From NCBI RefSeq assembly GCF_000715075.1, contig NC_134095.1, forward strand, positions 11,722,222 through 11,786,221: 64,000 nt of DNA. The letters are read 5' to 3'. Position 1 is the first letter of the stretch. Each line of letters begins with the position of its first letter. This document shows positions 24,317 to 35,817 of the stretch, piece after piece. The notes under the pieces are model-generated. The model saw only the letters and a list, made by a program, of their open reading frames with translations, was not told the origin of the DNA and did no database searches. Source of the stretch: Nicotiana tabacum (taxonomy: Eukaryota; Streptophyta; Magnoliopsida; Solanales; Solanaceae). The translations under genes and the position numbers were made by a program.

Positions 24317-25031
24317 CTTCCTAGTAAGTCTTAGGTTCTTGGCTTTGCGAGGCCTTAGCCATATCTTGCATGTTTAGCCACTTTTGGCCATATTGGCCAT
24401 TCTTTCAAAATGGGGTCATTTTTGCAAAAGTAGTTCATTGACCTATGTCTCAGAATCCTGAGTTCGCAACTAAGTGTTCCACTACCTTAAGGTCCGTCCT
24501 TCTGAGTTTGCAATTTTAGCCACTTCTAGCCATATCGGTCATTTTTGCAAAAATGCGGCATTTCCGCAAATTAATTTTAGGCCATGATATTGGGAGTTTG
24601 AATCCATAAAAGCCTTAGTGAGGCATTTTCCAAGTCCGTGAGGTCAATCTTGTTGAGTTTGCATTAATAGTCACTCTTGGCCATGCAGGTTAATTTTCAA
24701 AAATAGTTGTCTTGCATGTGTCCAATAGGAGGTGCGGTCTCACATAGTGTCTTGAGTTGCTAATCTATTTGGTCCTATTTTTCTCATTCAGGTGTGGATC
24801 TATGTTCCAGGACTCGAGCATGACAGATACCCCAGGACAATTGCGTTCAGGAGTTACTTGAGGAGACGTTTTATATTTTGAGCCTGTTTTTAAGTCTCTT
24901 AAGTGGTTTAAGAGTTTGTCGAGTCTTTCATTATCGTACTTTCTATTTTGTATTTGAGAGACCAAAAAAAAATATAAATGAAAAATTCAAAAAGATTTTT
25001 GTTTCTTAATTTATTTTGTCCATTACCTTTT

Positions 25032-25096
25032 CAGAACTACACTTGATCTGATTCATGAGGGACATGATACGTAGGCAACCTGCATAGGGTTCGATC
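25032..25096 (+). ncRNA. Structured repeat motif, site S4 (pre-gag)
   Basis: The outer arms are CTAC (25037-25040) and GTAG (25071-25074). The inner arms are TCATG (25053-25057) and CATGA (25063-25067). The second hairpin has AACC (25077-25080) and GGTT (25088-25091). A purine-rich tract follows at once (25105 onward), as at the pre-gag sites S10 and S12 on the other strand. Confidence 0.7.
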
Positions 25097-25104
25097 GAAT
25101 CATA

Positions 25105-25270
25105 ATTTAAAAAAAACAAAAAAAAAGAAGAAGAAAACAAAAAGAAGAAAAAGAGAAAAAAAAGAATGAAGTTGTGGGACGTGAGAAATGAGCGGAAAGA
25201 AAAGAGGGGGAAAGAAATGAAAAACCAAGCGGTGTTAGAAAGGAAAATGAAGAAGGAAATGGGGCAAGAA
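25105..25270 (+). repeat. Purine tract between motif S4 and gag
   Basis: About 165 bases are almost only A and G. The corresponding tracts in sense orientation lie at 51866-51720 and 61380-61300, each on the gag side of the motif. Reverse-frame peptides from it are phenylalanine/serine-rich artefacts. Confidence 0.6.
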
Positions 25271-25509
25271 GAGTGAAACTGGGATGCTGCCATATGACCT
25301 TCATACCCTCGAAGCCATTCTAGAACCGTTAACTGTGATTAGGGGCATTGCACGAAATGTGATATTTTTATCTGATAAATGTCGTAACGCTAACATGTTG
25401 GCTTCGTTTTGATCCTCTTTGTTACTTTTATTATTATTATAACAGAGGGTGGTTAGTTTGTAGCACTTTGGTGATTCGTCCATACAACACCAAAAAGCAC
25501 AAGGCAGTC

Positions 25510-27386
25510 ATGGCTAGCAAAGAAATAGACACTGGGGTTGTACACCCACCAAGGGAGATTGTACAATCAGAATCGGAACTGAAAGAGGAGGTCCGAAGGT
25601 TGAAACAGCAGATGGCAGAAATGGATTAAGGGACACCCTCCACCCTCCACCCTCGTTCCCTACCAACTACATAGAAAACCCTGCTTCCATTCCACCACTC
25701 TCTCAATCCCAGATGCCCAATACTATTGATCTTTCCCCACAACACGCACCTGGCTTTACCCCTTACCACAACTACCCCGACACTTCAGCCCAAACTGTTC
25801 ATGCTCCGCCAGCCAAAACAACCTCGTACCCTGCTCCGACATCTGCTCCTATTTTTGTACCCACTCCACAAGCTACCCTCCACCGATCCTTTAGTGAGCC
25901 CACATTCCCCGGTACAGATGCCCACTACTATGCACCGGAGCCCACCTTCAAAGTCCCAGATCCTTACTCTTACACTCCCTAATTTGAGCCTCATGTTGAA
26001 ACTGACAAACCACCCAAGAACGCAGAGCAAGAAGAGATGTTTAGGAAGGTACAGAGTCTGGAGCAATCATTGAGAAATATGCAAGGGTTGGGAAACCAAG
26101 TGAGTGTGGCCTATAAGGATTTGTGTTTGTCCCCCGACGTCCAATTGCTTGCCGGGTTCAAAATGCCCAAGTTTGACTTGTATGACGGACATGGGAATCA
26201 TGTAGCTCATCTAAGAGGTTATTGCAGTAAAATGAGAGACGCCGGGGGAAAAGACGAATTACTGATGGCATACTTCAGCCAGAGTCTGAGTAGGGCAGCT
26301 CTAGAATGGTACACCCAGCAGGATGCCAGCATGTGGTACACATGGGACGATTTGGCTCAGGCCTTTGCTCGACATTTTCAGTACAACATAGACATTGTCC
26401 CGGATCGCTTGTCCCTGACCAAGGTAGAAAAGAAGCCCAGTGAAAGCTTTAGAGAATATGATTTCCGATGGAGGGAGCAAGCTGCACGGGTCAATCCTCC
26501 GATGGAATAAGATGAGATGGTTGAATACTTTCTTCAAGCCCTGGAGCCTACTTACTTCGGCCATTTAATCTCAGCCATTGGTAAGCCTTTCAATGATGTG
26601 GTAAAGATGGGAGAAATGGTGGAAGAGGGACTGAAGTCAAGTAAGATCATGAGCTATTCTGCCTTAAAAGCCACGACACATGCAACTCAGAAGAAACATG
26701 ATGATGTTGCCATGGATGTATCAGGATCGCGACATAGTCCAACGAGTCCTCCTCACCAATATACTCAACCTCAACCCCGACCCCAAACCTATCCCCCGAG
26801 CTCCACATAATCCACATCAGTACTATCCTCCGAACAACATCCAGTCATTTGTTCAACCATTGGGTCACTCCTTATGGCGAGACCAGCACCGCATAATACT
26901 CTTTCTCCTTCACAACATTGTCGAGCACCCAACAACCCTAGGAAACAGGGGAATAGAGGGGAACAAAGGCAAAGAAATAGTTTTACGCCAATCGGAGAAT
27001 CCTACACAAGCTTGTTTGAAAAGTTAAAACAATCTAGCCTGATTGAGCCGTTCCTTGGCTATACTCCGGACCCATATGCAAAAGGTTTTGATCCTACTGT
27101 ACAGTGCATCTACCACTCTAATGTCCAAGGACATAGCATTGAAGATTGTCGTGCTTTGAAAAGGGAGATAGAAAGAATGATTCAAGAAGGGATAATTGTG
27201 GTCCAGGATAGCGACACCCAGAATATTGCGCAAAATCCTTTACCTGCATATGATGATGCATACTTTGTGGGGAAGATGCGTGGTGACAGGGAGTATGAGA
27301 ATCCTCTTGGGAACTTGCTGACTGAAGTTAATGATATTGAAATTGGTAAAGGTCCCAGTAATTTTGATGTGAAACCTAGTGGCTAA
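25510..27386 (+). pseudogene. gag: Broken gag of element E
   Basis: A start at 25510 (MASKEIDTG) gives 39 residues with a heptad-like helix (ELKEEVRRLKQQMAEM) and then TAA at 25627. The reading then shifts to the frame of 25713-27386, interrupted by stops near 25980, 26508 and 26808. Visible parts are a proline-rich N-region, the retrotransposon capsid region (FKMPKFDLYDGHGN, AALEWYTQQD, WDDLAQAFARHFQYN) and a zinc-knuckle-like CIYH-x5-H-x4-C near 27110, whose second ligand is His instead of Cys. It then runs into QNPLPAYDD and stops at 27386. It aligns along its length with gag at 59937-61050 and 58338-59936 on the minus strand. Gag would form the particle core; this copy is dead. Confidence 0.85.
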
Positions 27387-27750
27387 GATGTCGAGCTTGG
27401 TAATTGGAAAGACACTCCTTTCTTGGCTAGCCAGGGAGGAGTTTTGGTGGTTTATTTTGTTGTCATTTCTGTTTGTTCGGGTTATTTCAGAGTTGTAATC
27501 CGGATATTGTCTTGTGGCTCAAACTCTTCTTCTTCTTCTCATTTTGTTTAGTTCGTTTAGTTGTAGTAACTCGTCTAGTGTTATTTAGGATTGTTCCAGG
27601 GTTGTAACCTATGTCTATTTTGCTTGTCTTGGTCAAACCCTTTTCATCATCTGTCTAATGCAATCTCCTATTTTTTGTTAATTCTAGTCAGTTTTTATTT
27701 AAGTCATTTTTCATTTTATAGTCCTTTTCATGCCCACTCTAGTGACATGA
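27387..27750 (+). other. Intron-like spacer after gag in element E
   Basis: This T-rich stretch contains words shared with the insert at 51270-51440 (GTGGTTTATTTTGTTGTCAT, ATCCGGATATTGTC). It ends at TCTAGTGACATGACATGCAC, which is where the pol frame resumes in the complete element (about 57400). It matches the place of the intron known between protease and RT in Ogre elements. The frame at 27591-27788 is not a gene. Confidence 0.5.
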
Positions 27751-28090
27751 CATGCACGCATAATTCTCATCCTCATCTTGAAAGTTAGTCTAATTATGAA
27801 GCAATGATACAGTTTTGAATATGATAAAAGGATGCACTTGAGGAAACAATTAAAGATTCATGCATTCTGAGAAACCTGAAGCTTGAATTGAGCGAAGCTG
27901 AGGCATTTAGTTTGGAAATCAAGAGGTTGATGAGAGCATACAACAAGGGAATGTCTCTCAAGCAGTTTGAGGCAGATCAATCAGTGTTGAAATGCATTCT
28001 TCCACATCAAGATAAGTTTGAATCAAGTCTGCTTCGAAATGGCAAGGATCATTCATTGGTACAGAGGTATTACCCATTGACGCTTTTGTT
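27751..28090 (+). pseudogene. pol: Stub of pol: integrase C-terminal remnant
   Basis: After a few codons matching the start of the RT-encoding part, the sequence jumps to the end of integrase: LMRAYNKGMSLKQFEADQSV followed by LKCILPHQ. This aligns with RMARAYNKKVRPRNFEVGQL and LRRILPHH at 12438-13259. Protease, RT and both RNase H domains are gone. The same deletion architecture is found on the other strand at 50880-51290. Confidence 0.75.
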
Positions 28091-28254
28091 TGGATTTCTT
28101 TGCTTATCTTCAATTGCATGTTTGTACTTGACATTTTTAAAGTTTGGTATGATGAATGCATTTTATTCTGCTACCCAAACACTTTTATCATTTGCTACCC
28201 ATTTTGAGCCCTAATATTTTGTTTCATACCCCTCTTTTGGAATCAGAAATAGAG

Positions 28255-28392
28255 TCAGGAACTAGAAAAGGAAAAGAAAAAGAGAAAGAGAAGAAAAAAA
28301 GGAAAAGAGAAAAAGAAAAAAAAAAGAGAAAAGAAAAAAAGTAAAAAGGAAAAACAAAAGAGAGAAGGAAAAGAAAAAAACAACTTTGTTCT
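28255..28392 (+). repeat. Purine tract before motif S5
   Basis: About 130 bases of GAAAAG/AAAGAG-type purine DNA end right before GAACTATG of motif S5. The same order (end of pol, purine tract, motif) is present in sense orientation at 50665-50500 and, weaker, at 39360-39290. Confidence 0.6.
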
Positions 28393-28455
28393 TTGAACTA
28401 TGTTCGACCTGATTCTTGTCACCACAAGATACGTAGGCAGCCTTTCGGTTCGGTC
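28393..28455 (+). ncRNA. Structured repeat motif, site S5 (post-pol)
   Basis: The outer arms are CTATG (28398-28402) and CGTAG (28432-28436), with one T-G wobble. The inner arms are TCTTGT (28414-28419) and ACAAGA (28424-28429). The second hairpin has AGCC and GGTT (28439-28450). Conserved CGACCTGATTC and GATACGTAGGC are present. Confidence 0.7.
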
Positions 28456-29689
28456 ACACCGAATAAAATATTTCATAATCCCCCAAAGTCAAGAGTGGGG
28501 AAAATTTTCTTAGAAATCCCATCAAGAAAAAAAATCCAAAAAATCCCCAAGCTCCAAGAAACTGGGGCAGAAGTTTTGGTTTTGCAAAAGATCTGATTCC
28601 AAAAGTTAAAATTTTGAACCATTTTCATCTTAAATTATTTTGAGTCTTCATGCCACCCTTTCTTTCTAGACTTGTCCAAAAGCTTAAATTACGGTCCAAA
28701 GAAAGACCTTCTGACCAATCTTTTAGGATGTCAAATCAAGTGCGTGGTCAAAGTATAATCTTCTTGTATCATAGGTAATACTTTGTTCTCAATACAAAGA
28801 GAGAAATGATAAAATGAGAGAGTCTTATCGGTGAAAACCCTCATGGGCACCGTAAGGCGACGGTGAGTTGAGAAAAAGAGCAAAACGAGAGAGACTTGAT
28901 GGTGAAAACCCTTCAGGGCACTACAAGTCGACTGAGGATTGTGAATCAGATGGGACACTTGAAGTGCTGAAGCCCAGTTTCACAGCGATGAGGTACAACA
29001 AGAGTTGGATATTAGACTTGCTTGAGAGATTAGGCCACTTAATCCAAAGGTGCACGTCATGGTCATTAGAGTTGGTATCCACATCTGATAAGTTTCTACT
29101 TTGTAATTTTCTTGTTAGGTATCATCTTTTTCCCTTGTCCCTTATTTTGTTTCTCTTGTTTTGTTTGAGTCCCTTCTTCAGTCTGTTTGGTCAGAACAAG
29201 TGAGAAATGACTTTAAAATTTGCTACCAGCTTTCCAATTGCACAAAGCAGAGTCTGGCTAGCACATCCAAATGGCATAATTCAGGAAAGAACAGTATGCG
29301 CACGGAGTTGGTAACAATTAACATGCTTTGAGATTCATGTGAAATGCAAAGATTCAATAAATGTCAATTCATGAGCAAAATGCAACAAATAGAGGATATT
29401 GGGATCGAATGGAGTGAAGGTGTTTTCTGTGATAAATGTTAAAAGAAAATGGGTAGTCGATAACAGGCAAGGTCCTCCAAGTTGAAATCAAAGTTATCTT
29501 GGCAAGTGCAAAAGCATCCGTCTTCAAGGTCAAGGCCACAAACTAACCACCGTGTTTTAAACTCACAAGTTTTCTTTATCTGAAACAGGGATGAAGACTA
29601 TGTTCATAACAAAGCTTGAATTTTTCAGGTGTAATGCCCCAATTCTACTTATGCAAAGGCTATTGAGAAGATCACACATCACCCCTAGG
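28456..29689 (+). other. 3' UTR of element E before the minisatellites
   Basis: This is non-coding. Two copies of a block with GAGAGAGTCTTATCGGTGAAA and ACCCT..GGGCAC lie at 28816-28870 and 28886-28935. These are the reverse complement of the block repeated at 38640-38870 and 49975-50085. The frame at 28868-29203 crosses this block and is not a supported gene. Confidence 0.6.
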
Positions 29690-30565
29690 AGAAACACTTC
29701 CTAGTCTAGGCCTTTCAAGTTATATTTTGTTTTAGGAGACGCACTTCCTAAATTGAGATTTTACCCCCAGGAGATGCACTTCCCAGTCTGGGTATTTCAG
29801 GTTATATTTTTATTTTTAGGAGATGCACTTCCTAATGTTGGTCATTTAAATTCATTCCTAGAAGACAAACTTCCTAGATTTGGTTATTTACATTCATTCA
29901 TAGGATACACACTTCCGAGTTTTAGTCATTGAAGTTTTACCCATTAGGAGACACACTTCCTAGTAGGGGTATTTTAGATTATACTTGTTAGGAGACGCAC
30001 TTCCTGGCTTTGGTCATTTAAATTCATTCCTGGGAGACGCACTTCCTAGTTTTAGTCATTGAAGTTTCACCCCTAGGAGACGCACATCCTAGTCTGGGTC
30101 TGTCAGGTTATATTTTTGTTTTAGGAGACGCACTTCTTAAGTTGAGAATTTTCCCCTAGGAGACACACTTCCTAGTTTGGGTCCGTTTAAGTTTATTCCT
30201 AGGAGACGCACTTCCTAGCTTGAGTCATTGAAGTTTCGCCCCTAGGAGACGCACTTCCTAGTCTGAGTCTTTCAGGTTATATTTTTGTTTTAGGAGACGC
30301 ACTTCCTAAATTGAGATTTTATTCCTAGGAGATGCACTTCCTAGTTTAAGTTATTCAAGTTTTACCCCCAGGAGATGCACTTCCTAGTTTTGGTTCATTC
30401 AAGTTTCACCCCTAGGAGACGCACTCCCTAGTTTTGGTTCATTCAAGTTTCACCCCTAGGAGACGCACTTCCTAATTTGGGTCATTCAGATTTTATTATT
30501 AGCAGACGCATTTGCTAGTCAAAGTTTATTGGTTTTACTCACATGATACACACATCCTAGTCGAG
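29690..30565 (+). repeat. Minisatellite with hairpin core (about 21 x 43 bp)
   Basis: Twenty-one diverged units have the core CCTAGGAGACGCACTTCCTAG, with linkers such as TTCATTCAAGTTTCACCCC. The core is an inverted repeat (CTAGGA...TCCTAG). In several units both arms have changed together (TTTAGGA...TCCTAAA; TAGCA...TGCTA near 30500). Single, unamplified relatives of this unit occur reversed at 46795-46860 and 47400-47515. Confidence 0.85.
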
Positions 30566-31267
30566 TCTTTAGTTTTACTCTCATCATTGCATCAATAACA
30601 CAGGTGATTTACAGTTTTGCTAACAACTCACAAATCTTCCTAGTGCAAACTGGGGCAGAAAATTTTGTTTGTTTTGTTGTTTTGATTGCAGGACCCTCCT
30701 GGATAATGGGATTTAATTTAAAGTTTTTAGGACCCTCCTAGATAACAGGATTTAATTTTTAAAAGTTTTCAGGACCCTCCTAGATAATGGGATTTAATTC
30801 AAAAGCTTTCAGGACCTTCATGGGATTTAATTTTAAAAGTTCTCAGGACCCTTCTGGATAATGGGATTTAATTTTAAAAGTTTTCAGGACCCTCCTGGAT
30901 AATGGGATTTAGTTTTTAAATTTTTCAGGACCCTCCTGGATAATGGGATTTAGTTTTTAAATTTTTCAGGACCCTCATGGATAATGGGATTTAGTTTTAA
31001 AGCTTTCAGGACCCTCCTGGATAATGGGATTTAATTTTAAATTTTCAGGACCCTCCTGGATAATGGGATTTAGTTTTTAAATTTTTCAGGATCCTCCTGG
31101 ATAATAGGACTTAGTTTTAAAGCTTTCAGGACCCTCCTGGATAATGGAATTTAGTTTTAAGTTTTAGATGAGATTTAATTCGAAGTTTTTAGGGCCCTCC
31201 TGGATAACGGGATTTAGCTTTTGAATTCTTAGAGCTCTATAGGTAACATGATCTGATTAACACTCAC
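30566..31267 (+). repeat. Second minisatellite (about 13 x 41 bp) and end of element E in the window
   Basis: From about 30690 to 31215 some 13 units carry CAGGACCCTCCTGGATAATG and GGGATTTA plus a T-rich linker. CAGGA and TCCTG flank CCC as an inverted repeat. One unit near 30811 is shortened. From 31216 to 31267 there is no repeat; the next base starts a minus-strand LTR. Confidence 0.8.
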
Positions 31268-31604
31268 TGTCACACCTCTTCCCCCCCCCCAAGAGGGTGA
31301 AGGAGTTTTTCCAATTAAAGGACAATCGAAATAGAATTTGTTTGTTTATTTCAGAGTCGCCACTTGGGAGATTTACAGTGTCCCAAGTCACCGATTTAAT
31401 CCCGAATCGAGGAAAAGAATGACTCTGTATTACAGTCCGCGAACCAGAAATCCGGATAAGGAATTCTGTTAACCTAGGAGAAGGTGTTAGGCATTCCCGA
31501 GTTCCGTGGTTCTAGCACGGTTGCTCAACTGTCATATTCGGCTTGTTTATCTGATTTTTCATACAATTATGAGCTTATGTGCAGATTTTAACTCTTTACC
31601 GCTT

Positions 31605-31651
<47 letters not shown>

Positions 31652-34482
31652 TTATAGGGAATTGCAACGTTGTGAAAATGTATCTCGAACCGCGTCACAA
31701 TCAAGGTACTCGTGGTCGTCGACACACTTTGACTCCGTTGAGATTTGGATTTGGGTCACATAAATGTGCACCCGAGTTTAAGAAAATTAAATTATTAAAG
31801 GCGCGCCTAAAGCGACTAGCGTATCATTTACTTTGGGTGGGGCCGTGAAATTTTGCTAAACGGTTCATCCCGAAGTCTAAGCAATTTTAAAGCAAATATT
31901 TACTGAGGGCCCCGCAATTTTGTATTTTTATTCGGCGAGGCTCATATCATTCTTATATTTTTTTTTAAAAGGAATTTGCAATGTCATGGACACGCATCTC
32001 AAACCACGTCACGATCAACGTACCCGTGATTAAAGACACATTTTGACTCCGTTGAGATTTGGATTTGGGTCACATAAATGTGCACCCGAGTTTAAAAAGG
32101 TAAGATTTATTAAAATGCGCGCCTAAAGTGATTAGCGTATTATTATTTTGGGTAAAGTCGTGGAGTTCGCTAAACGGCCTACCCCGAGTTCTAAGAAATC
32201 AACACATACATTTTGTGAGGGCCCCGCAATCTATGCGTTTTATTTGGCGAGGCTCGGCTCATTTTTAATCAGAAGGTCGTCCTATAGTGGCTATGTTTTC
32301 TATTGAGTTTGTCTCTAATAATGAAAGAAGAAGAACGGTTCAACTTTATTACATGCTTACAAGTTAGTTATAGTCGGGTTCCGAATATGATTTGCAAAAT
32401 CCGAACATGAACGCGTATATGGGTAGTCGTTTAGATATTACGGGCCCAGGCCCAATGTGCATAACGTGAAACTCGGCCTGGGCCACCCTCATGCCAATTG
32501 GGCCTATTCAACTTATTCTATATATGTTTGACATTTATAAAAAGGGGGGGGGGCTGAAATGCAATGTACTGCTTGTCTTAATCAAGCCATATTCCTACCA
32601 ACTTAAAACAGGCCATTTGTTTAAGGAAGTAACTATTAGGTACCTAACATGCTTCTTGACAAAACAATAATGAACTAATAGAACATGGCTACTACAACAT
32701 TAATCCCTTTTAATTATAAGGAACACATAGAGTTTTCCAACTAAATGATATGTATATAAAGGTTCAGTTACATCATAGCTAACTACATAGTTCTATTAGA
32801 GAAAGTAAATTATCATGCAGACAACCAATTTTCAGTACATTTCTAAAGCTAATTCGAAATAACTTCAACTCTTCCAATTTTTTTTGTATTCATGCTTCAA
32901 ATTTCAGCTTACATTGACAGTGTATCAGTCGTGTACCTGGTATAGGAAAGCAAAAGAAGAAGAGGAATGATCAGTGGAAGCAGTAGCATACACAACAACA
33001 GCAGCAACAGAAAAACAGCAACACAACCCCAGCAGTCAGATTTTTGTTACTAACAGCAGGCCCAGCAAAGCAAAATCCAATAATACCCAGTAGGAGAAAC
33101 CAACAGCAGATTTAAACTAAACAGAAGTCCGGTGAACTTCTAGAAAACCCCAAAACACTCAACTGAAACAGTGTTGAACCAGCAGAGAAACCAGGAAAAA
33201 CTAAGCTGAAACCCAGCAGTGTCCCAACAAATACAGGCTAAACAGAGAAGGAAACAGATGCAGAAAACAATAGCCTCTGAAAAAAATCCAGCACACTCTT
33301 AACTCTCTATTACTCTAAATTTAGGCTGACCTATTCAAGGCTTGAAAGTCCAGCCTTGTTTTTGCTTTTTTTCTTTTATCTCTCAACACTCAAAACTGTC
33401 CAGCCCTCAACTTAACTGTCCAGCCCTTAACTCTAAAAGTCAGCCTATTTATAAGCCAGAAATGGCAAGCCCCCAGGCTGCCTTGATCCCTTCAGCCTTT
33501 TTCTGCCTATACCCTTTAATTCCCCATGCCTAAATGTCTTTTTTTGATCCCCACTATATTGTTCCCCATGCTTGTCCTATTTGTTTTAATCAAGAGTCAA
33601 GGGTGTATTATAATATTCACTTAATTCTCATGCTTGTTGTTTTATTCCCTCTTGTCATTAAAATAAGTTTAACAAATGACCCCTAGGCAGTCCCCAGCTT
33701 TACAGCCTGTTAACATGTTACTAAACTCCCAAAATTACCCCTTAACCCTTTGCATATTACTGTGTTACCCTAACCCTTAATAGTCAGTATATAAACCCCT
33801 CTAAATTCAATTAATCACTGACTACTAGCTAATCAGCTTAAGCCTAACACTGATTCCTGTTAGGTTTCTACAGCTATATCCAATTCCTAAACTAAGTTCA
33901 ACTCAAAAATCAGATCACAAACAGGGGTGCTAATCAAATGGTATGAGTTGGTCATATTGGGAGCCAATCCTGACCAACTCAGAGCCAACAAATGCAAAAG
34001 ACAACAACCAACAGGCTAAGCTCGAAGCAGTGATGAATAATGAACAGGCTTCTATGAAAATCATGATGTTACTGAATGAATGAGTAGTCTAATTCACAGA
34101 CAAAACTGAACATATTCCAAAGGTTCATTATAAGTTAGCATACAGATTTTGATGAATTACTGTGCTGGCAAACATACATGGAGGCTATTAATGAGCTATT
34201 GTCCTGTTTTCCTCTAATTTCAAACAAATTAATTGAAGACACTTATTTAAACGACTATACAAGCTATAATATATAGCAGGCAATCAATAAAACACCAAAA
34301 CAAACTAAACACTATCTCAGGGTTCACAGAATTGACAGAAAATCAGAAACAAACCAAACTAAACATGAAAAACAGATAGAATTTATAGGAGAACAAAAGA
34401 AAGGACAAAAAATTACCTCAGGGATTTGAAATCAAAACTGACCCAAGCTCGTACTCGGACTCGACTATATTTGGGGTCGAAT

Positions 34483-34530
34483 GGACTTTAATCGAAGTGT
34501 TCTCAACTGAGAACACCTCGGTTAAAGTCT
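34483..34530 (-). other. Long LTR hairpin, copy 2
   Basis: GGACTTTAATCGAAGTG and CACCTCGGTTAAAGTCT with inner TTCTCA/TGAGAA pair over about 22 of 23 positions if G-T wobbles are counted. GGGGTC and GACCCC outside can extend it. It is the homologue of 6874-6920 with changes spread over the right arm. Confidence 0.7.
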
Positions 34531-34976
34531 ATTAGACCCCGATCCTTTTGTTGATTTGGACAGACCCCCTAGAATTGAGTTCTAGGGTTCTTGGGGCTCG
34601 AATTAAGGATTCGAGCCTTTCTGGTTAGATTCGAATGGAACCAAGGTCATTCAGGGTGTGAGGAAGGTCAGGAGGTGTTGTGGTATGAGTTTGGGGTCGG
34701 TGGGTGTAGATCTAGTTTTTGCTCGAATCTTCGATTGAAGATTCGAGAAGCTGCAGGGTGATTCGAGGTAAATGGTTAACGGATTTGTGTTCAAGGTGGT
34801 TGGGTGCATCAGGGGTGTTATTTTGGTAGTCATCGGAGTCGTGGTTGCTAGGTTTACGGTGGGGGAATCCTAAGGCAGCTAGGGTTTGAGAGAGGGGGGT
34901 TCTGGGGACGAAGATGAACAGTGGGCGAGGGGGGTTTGGTTTGGGGCGTGGGGTGATGGATTGGGCCTTATATACG

Positions 34977-34984
34977 GTGTGTGT
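34977..34984 (-). promoter_or_regulatory. TATA box of LTR F
   Basis: The minus strand reads TATATAAG in the same relative place as in LTR G (about 450-490 bases upstream of the hairpin, about 710 from the LTR start). Confidence 0.6.
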
Positions 34985-35132
34985 AGTTTAATCCTGGCCG
35001 CTGGATCACTCAAGATCGATGGCCAGGATTAGGGGAGTTAAACGATACGGCGTCGTTTGGTTAAGTAGGGGGGTCGGCTCGAACCAGGCAACGGGTCGGG
35101 TTCAGGGAACGGGTAAGGAAGATGAGACCCTG

Positions 35133-35159
35133 GCCGTTGGATTGATTTAATCCAACGGC
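35133..35159. promoter_or_regulatory. 11-bp dyad upstream of the LTR F TATA box
   Basis: GCCGTTGGATT and AATCCAACGGC form a perfect inverted repeat with a 5-base spacer. A second dyad, ATCCTGGCC/GGCCAGGAT, lies at about 34995-35028. The homologous place in LTR G has GGCCGTTGATC/GATCAACGGCC. Confidence 0.5.
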
Positions 35160-35696
35160 TCCGATAAAAAGGAACCAAAATGACGTTGTTTGAGGCATCA
35201 GGGAGATTGACCAAACTGGACCGGTTGTAGGGTTGCTTTGGGCCTGGATTTGGGTCCACCTAGGGTGGCCCAATCCCGATTTCCTTCATTTTTCACCCAT
35301 TTTCCTTCTTTTCTTTTAATTATCAAAATTAAACAAAAAATCCTAAATAAATTATAAAATCAAAAATAAAATTACACATATATTATTTAACACCTATAAT
35401 GATTAACACACAATATTAAAAAAAATCATACAATGACAAGAAATACACGTGCATATTTTTTGTGATTTTCTTTTAACCAAATTATGGGTAATTAATTCGT
35501 AAATGCACCACTAATTCCTAAATGCATGCAACATGTATTTTTGTATTTTTAACTATACCAAGGCGAGCATTTACGGACAAAATAATTATCAAAACGTCGC
35601 GCAAATTCTCAAAAATATACCCGAAGGTAACTTGTTTTATTTCTTTTTCAATTTCTTTTGGAGTAGTTTCCGTGAAGCAAAAATCACGTGCTCACA

Positions 35697-35710
35697 ACTG
35701 CCTCTCTTTG
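35697..35710 (-). other. Polypurine tract of the large element
   Basis: The minus strand reads CAAAGAGAGGCAGT and abuts the LTR start, with one or two changes from the tracts at 8054 and 45693. Confidence 0.7.
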
Positions 35711-35817
35711 ACCGAAAACACAAAGAGCTTTCGTGCAAAGATGAAGTGAGCGGATACGAGCGATTTTTGCCCTGTTGGAGTACTCCGTGTGAAGCATTTC
35801 TTGAGAAGAAGATTTAA

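Larger units (their letters stand above)
23428..25104 (+). other. Long leader (5' UTR) of element E
   Basis: No supported gene is present. It holds two structured motifs, S3 (24248-24316) and S4 (25032-25096), and A/T-rich filler. Short frames at 23817-24295 are lysine/phenylalanine-rich and reflect base composition. A long leader before gag is usual for Tat/Ogre; relatives carry ORF1 there, but I find no ORF1 remnant here. Confidence 0.6.
21342..31267 (+). mobile_element. Plus-strand pol-deleted Tat/Ogre element (element E)
   Basis: The order is 5' LTR, tRNA-Arg type primer site, leader with two structured motifs, broken gag, intron-like spacer, a stub of integrase, a purine tract with a third motif, then two 3' UTR minisatellites. 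Protease, RT and RNase H are absent. At 31268 a minus-strand relative begins, so the end of the 3' UTR and the 3' LTR would lie beyond the window if that relative inserted into this one. Confidence 0.8.
31268..35696 (-). repeat. 3' LTR (LTR F) of the large Tat/Ogre element
   Basis: It begins TGTCACACC on the plus strand (sense end GGTGTGACA), and its sense start is TGTGAGCACGTG at 35696. It is 4.4 kb long. It contains a run of C at 31280, an ATT microsatellite at about 31607-31653, and a roughly 310-bp block present twice in tandem (about 31660-31967 and 31969-32275). It also has a PBS-like CAGAGTCGCCA (31362-31372), a hairpin, a TATA box and a dyad. Flanking CTCAC (31263-31267) is its likely target site. 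The frames at 31506-31848 and 33342-33533 are LTR artefacts. Confidence 0.85.

Noticed and set aside
25105..25304. Phe/Ser-rich membrane-like peptides on the strand opposite purine tracts (also 28255-28476, 50506-50727, 51627-51902)
   Set aside because: They are products of polypyrimidine composition; the tracts differ in length and phase between elements.
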